Positions 1 through 12,634 of a stretch of DNA of 64,000 bases are shown one piece after another. Location of the stretch: assembly GCF_900157385.1 (NCBI RefSeq), contig NZ_LT717699.1:57073-121072 (forward strand), read 5' to 3'. The DNA is from Mycobacterium terramassiliense. GTDB lineage: Bacteria; Actinomycetota; Actinomycetes; Mycobacteriales; Mycobacteriaceae. The translations under genes and the position numbers were made by a program. A model generated the notes under the pieces. The model had not been told where the DNA came from. It was given only the letters and a program-made list of their open reading frames with translations, and searched no databases. The first letter of the stretch is position 1. Every line of letters starts with the position of its first letter.

Positions 1-177
1 GACTTGCCGCCAAGTCGCATTGGAGTTGCGGCCGTAGGCATCCAAACCGGAGGTTTCGTCGGCCGACAGGTAATACGTAGAGGCCAGCACCGCCGGAGGC
101 GTCACCGGCTGCCCCGGGATTGCCGGGGAGCTGACGGCCTTGACGCTACGCGTCGAATCGCCGTGCCGACTGCTCAT
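1..177 (-). CDS. PLP-dependent cystathionine gamma-synthase-like protein, left-arm copy, 5' fragment
   Basis: This is the mirror copy of the first 59 codons of the complete gene at 6558-7670. It runs off the left edge of the window. It lies 6 bp downstream of the left-arm ligA copy, as in the right arm. It has no independent evidence of being a real second gene; its status depends on whether the palindrome is genuine. Confidence 0.6.
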   Translation of the reverse strand, partial: MSSRHGDSTRSVKAVSSPAIPGQPVTPPAVLASTYYLSADETSGLDAYGRNSNATWRQV

Positions 178-183
178 CGCCGG

Positions 184-2277
<2,094 letters not shown>

Positions 2278-2403
2278 CTATCGAAGGGCGCCGACGCCAG
2301 ACGACTTCCACGCCTCGCTGCACGATGTGCCCGCCTCAGAGCGACCATCATCGACGCCACAGCCGGCCGGATCAGCCGTCGCTGTGAGGCGGGTACGACT
2401 GGC

Positions 2404-2721
2404 TCACTTTTCTTCCACGTAGGCTCGCAACCGGTCGACCGCGGCGTCCCAGCGCCGCGATAGCTGGTCGAGGTAGTCACTGGCGCGGGCCAGCGGTTCG
2501 GTGCGCACCGTCCAGACGCGCTCGCGCCCGCGCCGCGCGCTGGCGACCAGGCCCGCGGACTCCAGCAGCGCCAGGTGCTTGCTGGCAGCCTGCCGGGTCA
2601 CCGGAATGGCCTGGGTGACTTGGGATGTCGAGCATGGTCCGACGTCGCAGAGCCGGACGATGATGCGCAGCCGATTCGCGTCCCCCAGCGCGTCGAAGAG
2701 CGGCGCGCCGACGGCGCTCAT
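2404..2721 (-). CDS. ArsR-family transcriptional regulator, left-arm mirror copy
   Basis: Identical to the 105-residue winged-helix regulator at 4014-4331, in mirror orientation. Its start overlaps the stop of the SRPBCC gene copy by 4 bp, which indicates translational coupling in both arms. It counts as a separate gene only if the palindrome is real. Confidence 0.65.
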   Translation of the reverse strand: MSAVGAPLFDALGDANRLRIIVRLCDVGPCSTSQVTQAIPVTRQAASKHLALLESAGLVASARRGRERVWTVRTEPLARASDYLDQLSRRWDAAVDRLRAYVEEK

Positions 2722-3203
2722 ACCCGCGTGCCCTCGAGATACCTGCGCACGAGATCGGTCTGCATCGCCCAGCCCTCGGAATTGGACTCGAACGCCGACG
2801 AGCGGCGCGCCGCGGGGATCGCGTCGAAGCCGGACTCGGTGATGGTCAGCAGCACCCCGTCGGGCGTCTCCGCCAGGACGAACTCGACCAGCGTGGTGGG
2901 CTCCTGGTCGACGTCCGGCTCGCCCGCGCACGGGTGCCAGCGGTAGGCGAACCGCCGCCGCGGCTCGATGGCGACGATCTGCCACGTGCTGGTCACCCCG
3001 GCGTGCGGCTCCTGGCGCTTGGCGACGTCGTCGTCGACCGTCGTCGGGGTGATGGTCGCGGTGACGGGCCGGCCGGCCACGAAGGGCCCGTCGAAGCGGA
3101 CCCCGAACCAGCGCCCGAATTCCTCGGCCTCGGTGATGGCCCGCCACACCCGGTCCAGCGACGCGCGCAACACGACTTGCTTCTCGATTCGATCAGTGCT
3201 CAT
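2718..3203 (-). CDS. SRPBCC (AHSA1-type) domain protein, left-arm mirror copy
   Basis: Identical to the 161-residue protein at 3532-4017, in mirror orientation. The start codon is preceded by the same GGAGG ribosome-binding site and by the same pair of inverted-repeat operators at 3206-3221 and 3253-3268. It is a duplicate created by the palindrome. Confidence 0.65.
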   Translation of the reverse strand: MSTDRIEKQVVLRASLDRVWRAITEAEEFGRWFGVRFDGPFVAGRPVTATITPTTVDDDVAKRQEPHAGVTSTWQIVAIEPRRRFAYRWHPCAGEPDVDQEPTTLVEFVLAETPDGVLLTITESGFDAIPAARRSSAFESNSEGWAMQTDLVRRYLEGTRV

Positions 3204-3205
3204 AT

Positions 3206-3268
3206 GCAACCTCCTGGTTGCCTATCAGTAGATCACGCCCCGGCTGTAAAACGCAACCTTTCGGTTGC
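3206..3268 (-). promoter_or_regulatory. Two ArsR-type operators, left-arm copies
   Basis: Two copies of GCAACC-N4-GGTTGC lie at 3206-3221 and 3253-3268 upstream of the left-arm SRPBCC gene. They are the mirror images of the sites at 3514-3529 and 3467-3482. Confidence 0.55.
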
Positions 3269-3466
3269 AAGTCATGAATCGACCTACGGGACAACGAGTT
3301 TGGACGATGTCTGCTAGGTCAGGCCGTCCGAGCCGTTCTCGCCGAAGATTCCCGACGCACCGCCGGCGCCGGCGGTGCGTCGGGAATCTTCGGCGAGAAC
3401 GGCTCGGACGGCCTGACCTAGCAGACATCGTCCAAACTCGTTGTCCCGTAGGTCGATTCATGACTT
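3269..3466. other. Centre of the palindrome, no complete gene
   Basis: This 198-bp stretch is its own reverse complement and could fold into one continuous hairpin. No complete gene is visible. Reading outward from the centre on either strand, there is an open stretch that encodes 17 Gly-rich codons and ends in TAG (plus-strand copy 3368-3421). It looks like the cut-off 3' end of a glycine-rich protein gene that once lay upstream of the SRPBCC gene. That would place the fold-back point inside a coding region. Confidence 0.4.
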
Positions 3467-3482
3467 GCAACCGAAAGGTTGC
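3467..3482 (+). promoter_or_regulatory. ArsR-type operator, distal copy (GCAACC-N4-GGTTGC)
   Basis: This is a perfect 6-bp inverted repeat with a 4-bp spacer, 50 bp upstream of the SRPBCC start codon. The same repeat recurs 47 bp downstream. The ArsR regulator encoded by the second gene of the operon is the obvious ligand, giving autoregulation. The binding is inferred; the repeat pair is seen directly. Confidence 0.6.
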
Positions 3483-3513
3483 GTTTTACAGCCGGGGCGT
3501 GATCTACTGATAG

Positions 3514-3529
3514 GCAACCAGGAGGTTGC
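3514..3529 (+). promoter_or_regulatory. ArsR-type operator, proximal copy overlapping the ribosome-binding site
   Basis: Second copy of GCAACC-N4-GGTTGC. Its spacer and right arm contain the GGAGG (3521-3525) that serves the ATG at 3532. A repressor bound here would sit at the very start of the coding region, downstream of the likely promoter between the two sites. Confidence 0.6.
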
Positions 3530-3531
3530 AT

Positions 3532-4017
3532 ATGAGCACTGATCGAATCGAGAAGCAAGTCGTGTTGCGCGCGTCGCTGGACCGGGTGTGGCGGGCCATC
3601 ACCGAGGCCGAGGAATTCGGGCGCTGGTTCGGGGTCCGCTTCGACGGGCCCTTCGTGGCCGGCCGGCCCGTCACCGCGACCATCACCCCGACGACGGTCG
3701 ACGACGACGTCGCCAAGCGCCAGGAGCCGCACGCCGGGGTGACCAGCACGTGGCAGATCGTCGCCATCGAGCCGCGGCGGCGGTTCGCCTACCGCTGGCA
3801 CCCGTGCGCGGGCGAGCCGGACGTCGACCAGGAGCCCACCACGCTGGTCGAGTTCGTCCTGGCGGAGACGCCCGACGGGGTGCTGCTGACCATCACCGAG
3901 TCCGGCTTCGACGCGATCCCCGCGGCGCGCCGCTCGTCGGCGTTCGAGTCCAATTCCGAGGGCTGGGCGATGCAGACCGATCTCGTGCGCAGGTATCTCG
4001 AGGGCACGCGGGTATGA
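3532..4017 (+). CDS. SRPBCC (AHSA1-type) domain protein
   Basis: This 161-residue protein belongs to the START/Bet v 1-like SRPBCC superfamily, AHSA1 branch. It opens with the typical segment in which a basic first strand leads to the VWRAITEAEEFGRWFG motif. The family binds hydrophobic ligands, but the substrate here is unknown. I chose ATG 3532 because GGAGG sits 6 bp upstream; an in-frame TTG at 3526 overlaps that site. The gene is followed with a 4-bp overlap by an ArsR regulator, a common pairing in actinobacteria in which the SRPBCC protein acts in the response the regulator controls. Predicted cytoplasmic. Confidence 0.85.
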   Translation: MSTDRIEKQVVLRASLDRVWRAITEAEEFGRWFGVRFDGPFVAGRPVTATITPTTVDDDVAKRQEPHAGVTSTWQIVAIEPRRRFAYRWHPCAGEPDVDQEPTTLVEFVLAETPDGVLLTITESGFDAIPAARRSSAFESNSEGWAMQTDLVRRYLEGTRV

Positions 4018-4331
4018 GCGCCGTCGGCGCGCCGCTCTTCGACGCGCTGGGGGACGCGAATCGGCTGCGCATCATCGTCCGGCTCTGCGACGTCGGACCA
4101 TGCTCGACATCCCAAGTCACCCAGGCCATTCCGGTGACCCGGCAGGCTGCCAGCAAGCACCTGGCGCTGCTGGAGTCCGCGGGCCTGGTCGCCAGCGCGC
4201 GGCGCGGGCGCGAGCGCGTCTGGACGGTGCGCACCGAACCGCTGGCCCGCGCCAGTGACTACCTCGACCAGCTATCGCGGCGCTGGGACGCCGCGGTCGA
4301 CCGGTTGCGAGCCTACGTGGAAGAAAAGTGA
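4014..4331 (+). CDS. ArsR-family winged-helix transcriptional regulator
   Basis: This 105-residue protein has the ArsR fold: an N-terminal helix (ALGDANRLRIIVRL), then the helix-turn-helix with the VTRQAASKHLALLESAGLV recognition segment, then the basic wing. The first domain has no clear metal-binding CxC motif, so it is more likely a non-metal sensor of the type paired with SRPBCC proteins. Its ATGA start overlaps the stop of the SRPBCC gene, so the two are co-translated. The paired GCAACC-N4-GGTTGC sites upstream of the operon are its probable targets. Confidence 0.87.
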   Translation: MSAVGAPLFDALGDANRLRIIVRLCDVGPCSTSQVTQAIPVTRQAASKHLALLESAGLVASARRGRERVWTVRTEPLARASDYLDQLSRRWDAAVDRLRAYVEEK

Positions 4332-4454
4332 GCCAGTCGTACCCGCCTCACAGCGACGGCTGATCCGGCCGGCTGTGGCGTCGATGATGGTCGCTCTGAG
4401 GCGGGCACATCGTGCAGCGAGGCGTGGAAGTCGTCTGGCGTCGGCGCCCTTCGA

Positions 4455-6551
<2,097 letters not shown>

Positions 6552-6557
6552 CCGGCG

Positions 6558-7670
6558 ATGAGCAGTCGGCACGGCGATTCGACGCGTAGCGTCAAGGCCG
6601 TCAGCTCCCCGGCAATCCCGGGGCAGCCGGTGACGCCTCCGGCGGTGCTGGCCTCTACGTATTACCTGTCGGCCGACGAAACCTCCGGTTTGGATGCCTA
6701 CGGCCGCAACTCCAATGCGACTTGGCGGCAAGTCGAATCGGCGGTCGCCGCGCTGGAGGGAGCGACCAGCGCGGTGGTCTTCAGCTCGGGCATGGCGGCC
6801 ATCAGCGCCGCGCTGCGCGGGCTGACCGGGCCGGGTTCCGCTTTAGTCGTGCCGTCCGACGGCTATTACCAGGTGCGCCGCTTCGTCGCGGAACACCTTG
6901 CGCCCGCGGGCGTGGCAGTCATCGAGGCGTCGAGTTCGCAAATCTATGACGCCGCCGCCGGCGCCGACGTGGTGCTGGCCGAAACCCCCACCAACCCGGC
7001 TCTGGACGTTGTTGACGTCCAGCGGTTGGCCACAATTTGCCACTCTCGTGGAGCCCGCCTGATCGTCGACAACACCGCCGCCACACCGTTCGGTCAGTGC
7101 CCACTGTCATTGGGGGCCGATCTCGTGGTGGCCAGCGCCACCAAGGGACTCTCTGGTCAGAGTGACCTGCTGGCCGGATACGTGGCGACCAACCAGCCGG
7201 AGCTCGCCGCCGCAGTCGAACGCCAACGGCTGCTCGCCGGCGCGATCCTCGGCGGGTTCGAGGCGTGGCTGCTACTGCGCAGCCTGGGAAGCGCCGGGCT
7301 GCGATTTGAGCGCCAGTGCCTCAATGCGCAGGCGGTTGCGATGAGGCTGGCTCGCCATCCGGCGGTACGAACGGTGCGCTACCCAGGGTTGGTTGAGGAC
7401 CCGGCTCACCCCGTGGCCGTCGCGCAGATGCGCCGGTTTGGAGCCCTCGTGTCATTCGAATTGGCCGACGCGGCCGCGGTGCAGGCTTTCGTCGAGGGCA
7501 GCGAGCTGCTCATTGCCTCCACCAGCTTTGGGGGGATCCATACCTCGGTGGACCGCCGGGCGCGCTGGGGCGACCCCGTCGCCGCCGGATTCGCGCGCCT
7601 CTCGCTCGGAATTGAGGACACCGACGACCTCGTCGCCGACATCGAGCGTGGCCTCACCGCGGCTCGGTGA
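6558..7670 (+). CDS. Cystathionine gamma-synthase/lyase-like PLP enzyme
   Basis: This 370-residue protein belongs to the Cys/Met-metabolism PLP-dependent family (fold type I). Visible landmarks are the FSSGMAAI segment that holds the cofactor phosphate, Asp171 facing the pyridine nitrogen, and Lys196 in [11 protein letters not shown] as the Schiff-base lysine. The family carries out gamma-replacement or elimination on homoserine esters or cystathionine; the exact reaction cannot be read from the sequence. The segment around Lys196 differs from the usual SATKYLGGHSD of canonical CGS, so a specialised role is possible. It lies 6 bp after ligA and probably shares its transcript. Bases 6558-6734 lie in the palindrome arm. 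Confidence 0.85.
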   Translation: MSSRHGDSTRSVKAVSSPAIPGQPVTPPAVLASTYYLSADETSGLDAYGRNSNATWRQVESAVAALEGATSAVVFSSGMAAISAALRGLTGPGSALVVPSDGYYQVRRFVAEHLAPAGVAVIEASSSQIYDAAAGADVVLAETPTNPALDVVDVQRLATICHSRGARLIVDNTAATPFGQCPLSLGADLVVASATKGLSGQSDLLAGYVATNQPELAAAVERQRLLAGAILGGFEAWLLLRSLGSAGLRFERQCLNAQAVAMRLARHPAVRTVRYPGLVEDPAHPVAVAQMRRFGALVSFELADAAAVQAFVEGSELLIASTSFGGIHTSVDRRARWGDPVAAGFARLSLGIEDTDDLVADIERGLTAAR

Positions 7671-7681
7671 TGCGCGGAGCC

Positions 7682-8338
7682 TCAGCGCAGCATGGTCGCC
7701 ACGATGCCGGCCAGGTAGCCCAGCCGGGCCACCTCCGACGGCCGGAATTCCGGGCCGGGGCGGCCCAGCACCACCGCCGTGTGCGGGTCGCCCAGCGGCG
7801 CGGCGACCATCATGGTGTCCATATCGCGCCATGCCTGCGGCACCCACTCGGCGGTGTGGTCCAACGCCGCCGCGCGTTCGATCGGCAGCCACGGGGCGGA
7901 ATCGGCCTTGGTTTCCGGGCACCCCGGGCTGCCGGCGAGGCGCTCCAGCTCCCCCTGCGAGCTGCGCAACACTGTGCACCAGCTGACCCGCAGCACCTTG
8001 GGCGCCTCGTTGACCAGGACTTTCAGCCGCGAGGCGTTGTCGCCGGCGGCGGCGACGTGGTCGAGGAGCTCCAGCTCGCGGTGCGCCTCCAGCAGCCCGG
8101 TGTGCGGCCGGACGCTGTCCACCCGGACGTTGGGCAGCGATTCCGCCGCGGTGATCAGGCGGTCCGGCATCGCCCCCGGCGGCAGCTCGATGACCAGGTC
8201 GTCGATCGCATACCCCGAGCTGCGCTCCACCACGTCGAGCGACAAGATGTCGGCGCCCGCCGAGCCGAGCGCCACCGCCAGCGAGCCCAGGCTGCCCGGG
8301 CGATCGGCCAGCTCGATGCGCAAGAGATACGACGGCAC
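7682..8338 (-). CDS. ACT-domain protein (Rv3013 family)
   Basis: This 218-residue protein has an N-terminal ACT domain ([16 protein letters not shown], residues 3-70), the small-molecule-binding module of amino-acid regulators, and a conserved C-terminal region without a recognised catalytic motif. It matches M. tuberculosis Rv3013, whose function is unknown. I chose GTG 8338 because it fits the conserved N-terminus; an upstream in-frame ATG at 8374 would add poorly conserved residues and run into the gatC promoter region. The gene faces the PLP enzyme gene (11-bp gap) and diverges from gatC. Confidence 0.83.
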   Translation of the reverse strand: MPSYLLRIELADRPGSLGSLAVALGSAGADILSLDVVERSSGYAIDDLVIELPPGAMPDRLITAAESLPNVRVDSVRPHTGLLEAHRELELLDHVAAAGDNASRLKVLVNEAPKVLRVSWCTVLRSSQGELERLAGSPGCPETKADSAPWLPIERAAALDHTAEWVPQAWRDMDTMMVAAPLGDPHTAVVLGRPGPEFRPSEVARLGYLAGIVATMLR

Positions 8339-8429
8339 GGCCAACACTGTCGCACAGCTATGTATCCGTGGCATTTCGACCGCAGCCGGCCGCGGGCGAT
8401 GGGCGTGACGCCGGGTTCGCGCTCGCGGC

Positions 8430-8435
8430 TAGGCT
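8430..8435 (+). promoter_or_regulatory. -10 element of gatC (TAGGCT), leaderless type
   Basis: TAGGCT is separated by 8 bp from the GTG start of gatC, and there is no Shine-Dalgarno sequence. This fits a leaderless gatC-gatA transcript. Confidence 0.5.
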
Positions 8436-8443
8436 TTCCAGTC

Positions 8444-8743
8444 GTGTCCCAGATCTCCCGCGACGACGTGGCGCATCTTGCCCGGCTGGCCCGGCTGGCG
8501 CTGACCGAACCCGAGCTGGACAGCTTCGCCGGCCAACTCGACGCCATCCTGACCCACGTCAGCCAGATTCAGGCCGTCGACGTCACGGGCGTCGAACCGA
8601 CCGACAACCCCCTCAAGGACGTCAACGTCACCCGCCCCGACGAAAAGACGCCGTGCCTGTCGCAGGCCGACGCGCTGGCCGAAGCGCCCGCAGCCGTCGA
8701 CGGCCGCTTCGCCGTGCCGCAGATCCTGGGGGATGCCGAGTGA
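8444..8743 (+). CDS. gatC: Glu-tRNA(Gln) amidotransferase subunit C
   Basis: GatC is the small subunit that clamps GatA and GatB together in the amidotransferase that turns Glu-tRNA(Gln) into Gln-tRNA(Gln). At 99 residues it has family length and the typical helical start ([17 protein letters not shown]) and the conserved [14 protein letters not shown] segment. GTG 8444 is the start that matches the family N-terminus. The stop overlaps the gatA start by 4 bp (GTGA), so the two subunits are translationally coupled. Confidence 0.96.
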   Translation: MSQISRDDVAHLARLARLALTEPELDSFAGQLDAILTHVSQIQAVDVTGVEPTDNPLKDVNVTRPDEKTPCLSQADALAEAPAAVDGRFAVPQILGDAE

Positions 8744-10227
8744 CCGAGATCGTCCGCTCCGACGCCGCGACGCTGGCCGCCCGGGTCGCCGCCGGGGAGC
8801 TGTCGTCCACGGAGATCACCCGCGCCTGCCTGGACCGGATCGAGGCGACCGACGACCGCTACCACGCGTTTCTGCACGTGGCGGCCGACGAGGCGCTGGC
8901 GGCCGCGGCGGCCGTCGACCAGTTGGTGGCCGCCGGCGAGCCGCTGCCGTCGGCGCTGGCCGGGGTCCCGCTGGCGCTCAAGGATGTGTTCACCACCGTC
9001 GACATGCCCACCACTTGCGGCTCCAAGATCCTGCAGGGCTGGCGTTCCCCGTACGACGCGACCGTCACCGCGCGGTTGCGCGCCGCGGGCATCCCGATCC
9101 TGGGCAAGACGAACATGGACGAGTTCGCGATGGGCAGCTCGACGGAGAACTCGGCCTACGGCCCCACCCGCAACCCGTGGAACCTCGACCGGGTGCCCGG
9201 CGGCTCGGGCGGCGGCAGCGCGGCGGCGCTGGCCGCGTTCCAGGCGCCGCTGGCCATCGGCACCGATACCGGCGGCTCCATCCGCCAGCCGGCCGCGCTG
9301 ACCGCGACCGTCGGCGTCAAGCCCACCTACGGCACGGTGTCCCGCTACGGGCTGGTGGCGTGCGCGTCGTCGCTGGATCAGGGCGGCCCGTGCGCGCGCA
9401 CCGTGCTGGACACCGCGCTGCTGCACCAGGTGATCGCCGGCCACGACGGCCGCGACTCGACGTCCGTGGACGCCGAGGTGCCCGACGTCGTGGCCGCCGC
9501 CAGGGCCGGCGCGGACGGTGATCTGCGGGGCGTGCGCGTCGGGGTGGTCCGGCAGCTGCGCGGCGAGGGCTATCAGCCGGGCGTGCTCGCGTCGTTCGAG
9601 GCCGCGGTCGAGCAGTTGACCGCGTTGGGCGCGGAGGTCAGCGAAGTCGATTGCCCGCACTTCGATCACGCGCTCGCCGCCTACTACCTGATCCTGCCGT
9701 CGGAGGTGTCGAGCAACCTGGCCCGCTTCGACGCGATGCGCTACGGGCTGCGGGTCGGCGACGACGGCACGCACAGCGCCGAGGAGGTCATGGCGCTGAC
9801 CCGGGCCGCCGGCTTCGGGCCGGAGGTCAAGCGGCGCATCATGATCGGCACCTACGCGCTGTCGGCCGGCTACTACGACGCCTACTACAACCAGGCGCAG
9901 AAGGTCCGCACGCTGATCGCCCGCGACCTGGACCGCGCCTACGAATCCGTCGACGTGCTGGTGTCCCCGGCGACGCCGACGACCGCGTTCCCGCTCGGCG
10001 AGAAGGTCGACGATCCGCTGGCGATGTACCTGTTCGACTTGTGCACGCTGCCACTGAACCTGGCCGGGCACTGCGGCATGTCGGTGCCGGCGGGGCTGTC
10101 CCCGGACGACGACCTGCCGGTCGGGCTGCAGATCATGGCCCCGGCCCTGGCCGACGACCGCCTGTACCGGGTGGCAGGCGCCTACGAGGCGGCCCGCGGC
10201 ACGCTGCCCGCGCCGCCGACGGCTTAG
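8740..10227 (+). CDS. gatA: Glu-tRNA(Gln) amidotransferase subunit A
   Basis: GatA is the glutaminase subunit that releases ammonia from glutamine for transamidation. The 495-residue protein is an amidase-signature hydrolase with the complete Ser-cisSer-Lys triad: Lys81 (ALKDVF), Ser156 in the GGSGGGSAA loop and Ser180 (TDTGGS). It partners with GatC immediately upstream and GatB at 12635. The absence of a glutaminyl-tRNA synthetase gene in this window fits the indirect route used by mycobacteria. Confidence 0.97.
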   Translation: MTEIVRSDAATLAARVAAGELSSTEITRACLDRIEATDDRYHAFLHVAADEALAAAAAVDQLVAAGEPLPSALAGVPLALKDVFTTVDMPTTCGSKILQGWRSPYDATVTARLRAAGIPILGKTNMDEFAMGSSTENSAYGPTRNPWNLDRVPGGSGGGSAAALAAFQAPLAIGTDTGGSIRQPAALTATVGVKPTYGTVSRYGLVACASSLDQGGPCARTVLDTALLHQVIAGHDGRDSTSVDAEVPDVVAAARAGADGDLRGVRVGVVRQLRGEGYQPGVLASFEAAVEQLTALGAEVSEVDCPHFDHALAAYYLILPSEVSSNLARFDAMRYGLRVGDDGTHSAEEVMALTRAAGFGPEVKRRIMIGTYALSAGYYDAYYNQAQKVRTLIARDLDRAYESVDVLVSPATPTTAFPLGEKVDDPLAMYLFDLCTLPLNLAGHCGMSVPAGLSPDDDLPVGLQIMAPALADDRLYRVAGAYEAARGTLPAPPTA

Positions 10228-10275
10228 TCGCGCGTTAGTCGCGCCATTGCCGGGCCGCCCAGGCAAGATAAAAAG

Positions 10276-11307
10276 ATGCGGATCGGAATTCTCACCGGAG
10301 GCGGCGACTGCCCCGGGCTCAATGCCGTCATCCGGGCGGTGGTGCGCACCTGCGACTCGAGGTATGGCTCGTCGGTGGTCGGATTCCAGGACGGCTGGCG
10401 CGGGTTGCTGGAGAACCGGCGCATCCAGCTGCAGAACGACGACCGCAACGACCGCCTGCTGGCCAAGGGCGGAACGATGCTGGGCACCGCCCGGGTGCAC
10501 CCGGACAAGCTCCGCGCCGGGCTGAACCAGATCAAACAAACTCTGGACGACAACGGCATCGACGTGCTGATCCCCATCGGCGGCGAGGGCACGCTGACGG
10601 CCGCCCACTGGCTCTCGGAAGAAAACGTTCCGGTGGTCGGCGTGCCCAAGACCATCGACAACGACATCGATTGCACCGACGTGACATTCGGCCACGACAC
10701 CGCGCTGACCGTGGCCACCGACGCCATCGATCGGTTGCATTCCACGGCCGAATCCCACCAGCGGGTGATGCTGGTGGAGGTGATGGGCAGGCATGCGGGA
10801 TGGATCGCCTTGAACGCCGGGCTGGCGTCCGGCGCCCACATGACGCTGATCCCCGAGCAGCCCTTCGACGTCGAAGAGGTATGTCGCCTGGTGAAACGTC
10901 GCTTCCAGCGCGGGGATTCGCACTTCATCTGCGTGGTCGCCGAGGGCGCCAAGCCGGTGGCCGGCTCAATCAGTTTGCGGGAAGGCGGAATTGACGAGTT
11001 CGGCCATGAACGCTTCACCGGTGTCGCGGCGCAGCTGGGCGCCGAGGTCGAGACGCGCATCAACAAGGAGGTCCGGGTGACCGTGCTGGGCCACGTCCAG
11101 CGCGGCGGCACTCCGACGGCCTACGACCGGGTGCTGGCGACCCGGTTCGGCGTCAACGCGGCCGACGCCGCCCATGCCGGGGAGTACGGCCAGATGGTCT
11201 CGCTGCGCGGCCAGGACATCGGGCGGGTGCCGCTGGCGGATGCCACGCGCCAGCTCAAGCTGGTGCCCGAAAGCCGCTACGACGACGCCGCGGCCTTCTT
11301 CGGCTGA
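10276..11307 (+). CDS. pfkA: 6-phosphofructokinase PfkA
   Basis: PfkA phosphorylates fructose 6-phosphate, the committed step of glycolysis. The 343-residue protein begins with the nucleotide loop [11 protein letters not shown] (7-17), then GGEGT (102-106) and PKTIDND (124-130), which carries the catalytic aspartate. The GGEGT/PKTIDND combination is the actinobacterial type: a Gly after the acidic residue favours ATP, while the Lys in PKTIDND recalls pyrophosphate-dependent enzymes. I therefore call it ATP-dependent from family knowledge. It lies 48 bp after gatA, with no strong ribosome-binding site. Confidence 0.95.
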   Translation: MRIGILTGGGDCPGLNAVIRAVVRTCDSRYGSSVVGFQDGWRGLLENRRIQLQNDDRNDRLLAKGGTMLGTARVHPDKLRAGLNQIKQTLDDNGIDVLIPIGGEGTLTAAHWLSEENVPVVGVPKTIDNDIDCTDVTFGHDTALTVATDAIDRLHSTAESHQRVMLVEVMGRHAGWIALNAGLASGAHMTLIPEQPFDVEEVCRLVKRRFQRGDSHFICVVAEGAKPVAGSISLREGGIDEFGHERFTGVAAQLGAEVETRINKEVRVTVLGHVQRGGTPTAYDRVLATRFGVNAADAAHAGEYGQMVSLRGQDIGRVPLADATRQLKLVPESRYDDAAAFFG

Positions 11308-11450
11308 TCGGCTGGGCGGCGACCCGTTGGCAAACGATCGGTGGCTACCACTCGACGACCGCCTGAATTTGCCGCCGGATTGCGCAGCTCGCGGCGGCCG
11401 GGCGCGATTTGGTGGTTTTCTGCCAGTTCGAAGCGGTTATACCGGGACGT

Positions 11451-12599
11451 ATGAGCCACCGCGGTTCACTTCGCGGGATCGTTCAGCATCCGCCGGCCCC
11501 GGCGGGGCCCTCGCGGTCGCCGGGCCGTCAGCGGCCGCCGCCGGCCTGGCGCGCCGACGCCGATGCGGCATCGCCCACGGTGCCGCAGCTTCCGCCGACC
11601 AAGCCCGCCCCGGCGCGGCGTGTCCCACCGCGGCCTCGGCCGGATTTGACGGTCGGCGGGACGGCGCTCGACGGCCTCGACCAGCCGGAGCTTGACGACT
11701 CGTTCAACTGGCGCGACGTGATCCGCCGGCTTACCGGGATCAACGTCGGTCCGGGCAAATCCTCGGCGCACGAACAGGCGTTGCGAGAGCGCATCCGCAG
11801 GCCCGTCGGCGGTGCGTTTCCCATCGCCGTCCTCAACCTCAAGGGCGGTGTCGGCAAGACCGTGGTGGTCGAGGCGCTGGGCTCGACCTTCGCCGCGGTG
11901 CGCGACGACCGGGTCATCGCCGTGGACATCGACGCCGGCGACTTGGCGGAGCGCCACGGTCGCCGGAACCCGCTGAGCATGGCCGACCTGCTCCGACACG
12001 ACGCCGCCACGCAGTATTCGGACGTGCGGGCCCACACCTACAAGAACAGCTTCGGGCTCGAGGTACTCGGCCTGCCGGACTATGCGCACACCGACTGGCG
12101 GCTGGAGCGCCACGACGTCGTCAGGGCATTTTCTCTTCTGCGCAAGCACTATTCGGTGCTGTTGGTGGACTGTGTCAAGGCGGTCAACTCGGCCGTGATG
12201 GACGCCGTGTTGCCGGAGGCGGGGGCCCTCGTGGTGGTCACCAGCACGTCCATCGACGCGATACGGAAGACCAAGACGACGCTGGACCTGTTGCGCAACA
12301 ACGGCTATCAGCGATTGCTGAAGTCGACAGTGCTCGCGATCAACCACGTGGAGGCCGGAAAGGTCGGCGTGGTCGCCGCCAAGGAGCTCGACGGATTGTC
12401 CGCCCGCGTCGCGGCGAGCGTGGTGCTGCCCTTCGATCGGCACGTGCACGACGGCAAGGAGATCGGCCTGGACCGGCTGAGCAGGGACAGCAGGCGCAGC
12501 TATTTGGAGATGGCGGCCGCGATCGCCGACATGTTCCCCGACCACGGCGCGCGGCCGAACCCCCGGTTAGGGGCCCGGCAACCGCCGCACGACCGCTGA
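11451..12599 (+). CDS. Orphan ParA/MinD-like ATPase with Pro-rich N-terminus (EspI-like)
   Basis: This 382-residue protein has a proline- and arginine-rich disordered start (residues 10-70), a linker with a [15 protein letters not shown] motif, then a ParA/MinD P-loop domain. The deviant Walker A motif is LKGGVGKT (130-137), with signature Lys131 and Lys136; the hydrophobic-Asp Walker B is LLVDC (237-241). The layout and the WRDV...LTG linker resemble the EspI-type ATPases of ESX loci, but there are no secretion genes nearby. It sits between pfkA and gatB, where M. tuberculosis has no gene. ATG 11451 was chosen; an upstream in-frame start at 11409 is possible. The role is unknown. Confidence 0.8.
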   Translation: MSHRGSLRGIVQHPPAPAGPSRSPGRQRPPPAWRADADAASPTVPQLPPTKPAPARRVPPRPRPDLTVGGTALDGLDQPELDDSFNWRDVIRRLTGINVGPGKSSAHEQALRERIRRPVGGAFPIAVLNLKGGVGKTVVVEALGSTFAAVRDDRVIAVDIDAGDLAERHGRRNPLSMADLLRHDAATQYSDVRAHTYKNSFGLEVLGLPDYAHTDWRLERHDVVRAFSLLRKHYSVLLVDCVKAVNSAVMDAVLPEAGALVVVTSTSIDAIRKTKTTLDLLRNNGYQRLLKSTVLAINHVEAGKVGVVAAKELDGLSARVAASVVLPFDRHVHDGKEIGLDRLSRDSRRSYLEMAAAIADMFPDHGARPNPRLGARQPPHDR

Positions 12600-12621
12600 G
12601 CAGGACGCCCTCGCACCCGAT

Positions 12622-12627
12622 TAGGAT
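12622..12627 (+). promoter_or_regulatory. -10 element of gatB (TAGGAT), leaderless type
   Basis: TAGGAT lies 7 bp before the ATG of gatB, and no Shine-Dalgarno sequence is present. It gives gatB its own promoter, separate from gatCA. Confidence 0.5.
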
Positions 12628-12634
12628 CGACGGC

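Noticed and set aside
8569..10923. 784-codon minus-strand frame over gatA and pfkA
   Set aside because: It spans two well-supported genes on the other strand and shows low-complexity His/Arg/Gly composition; a codon-bias shadow.
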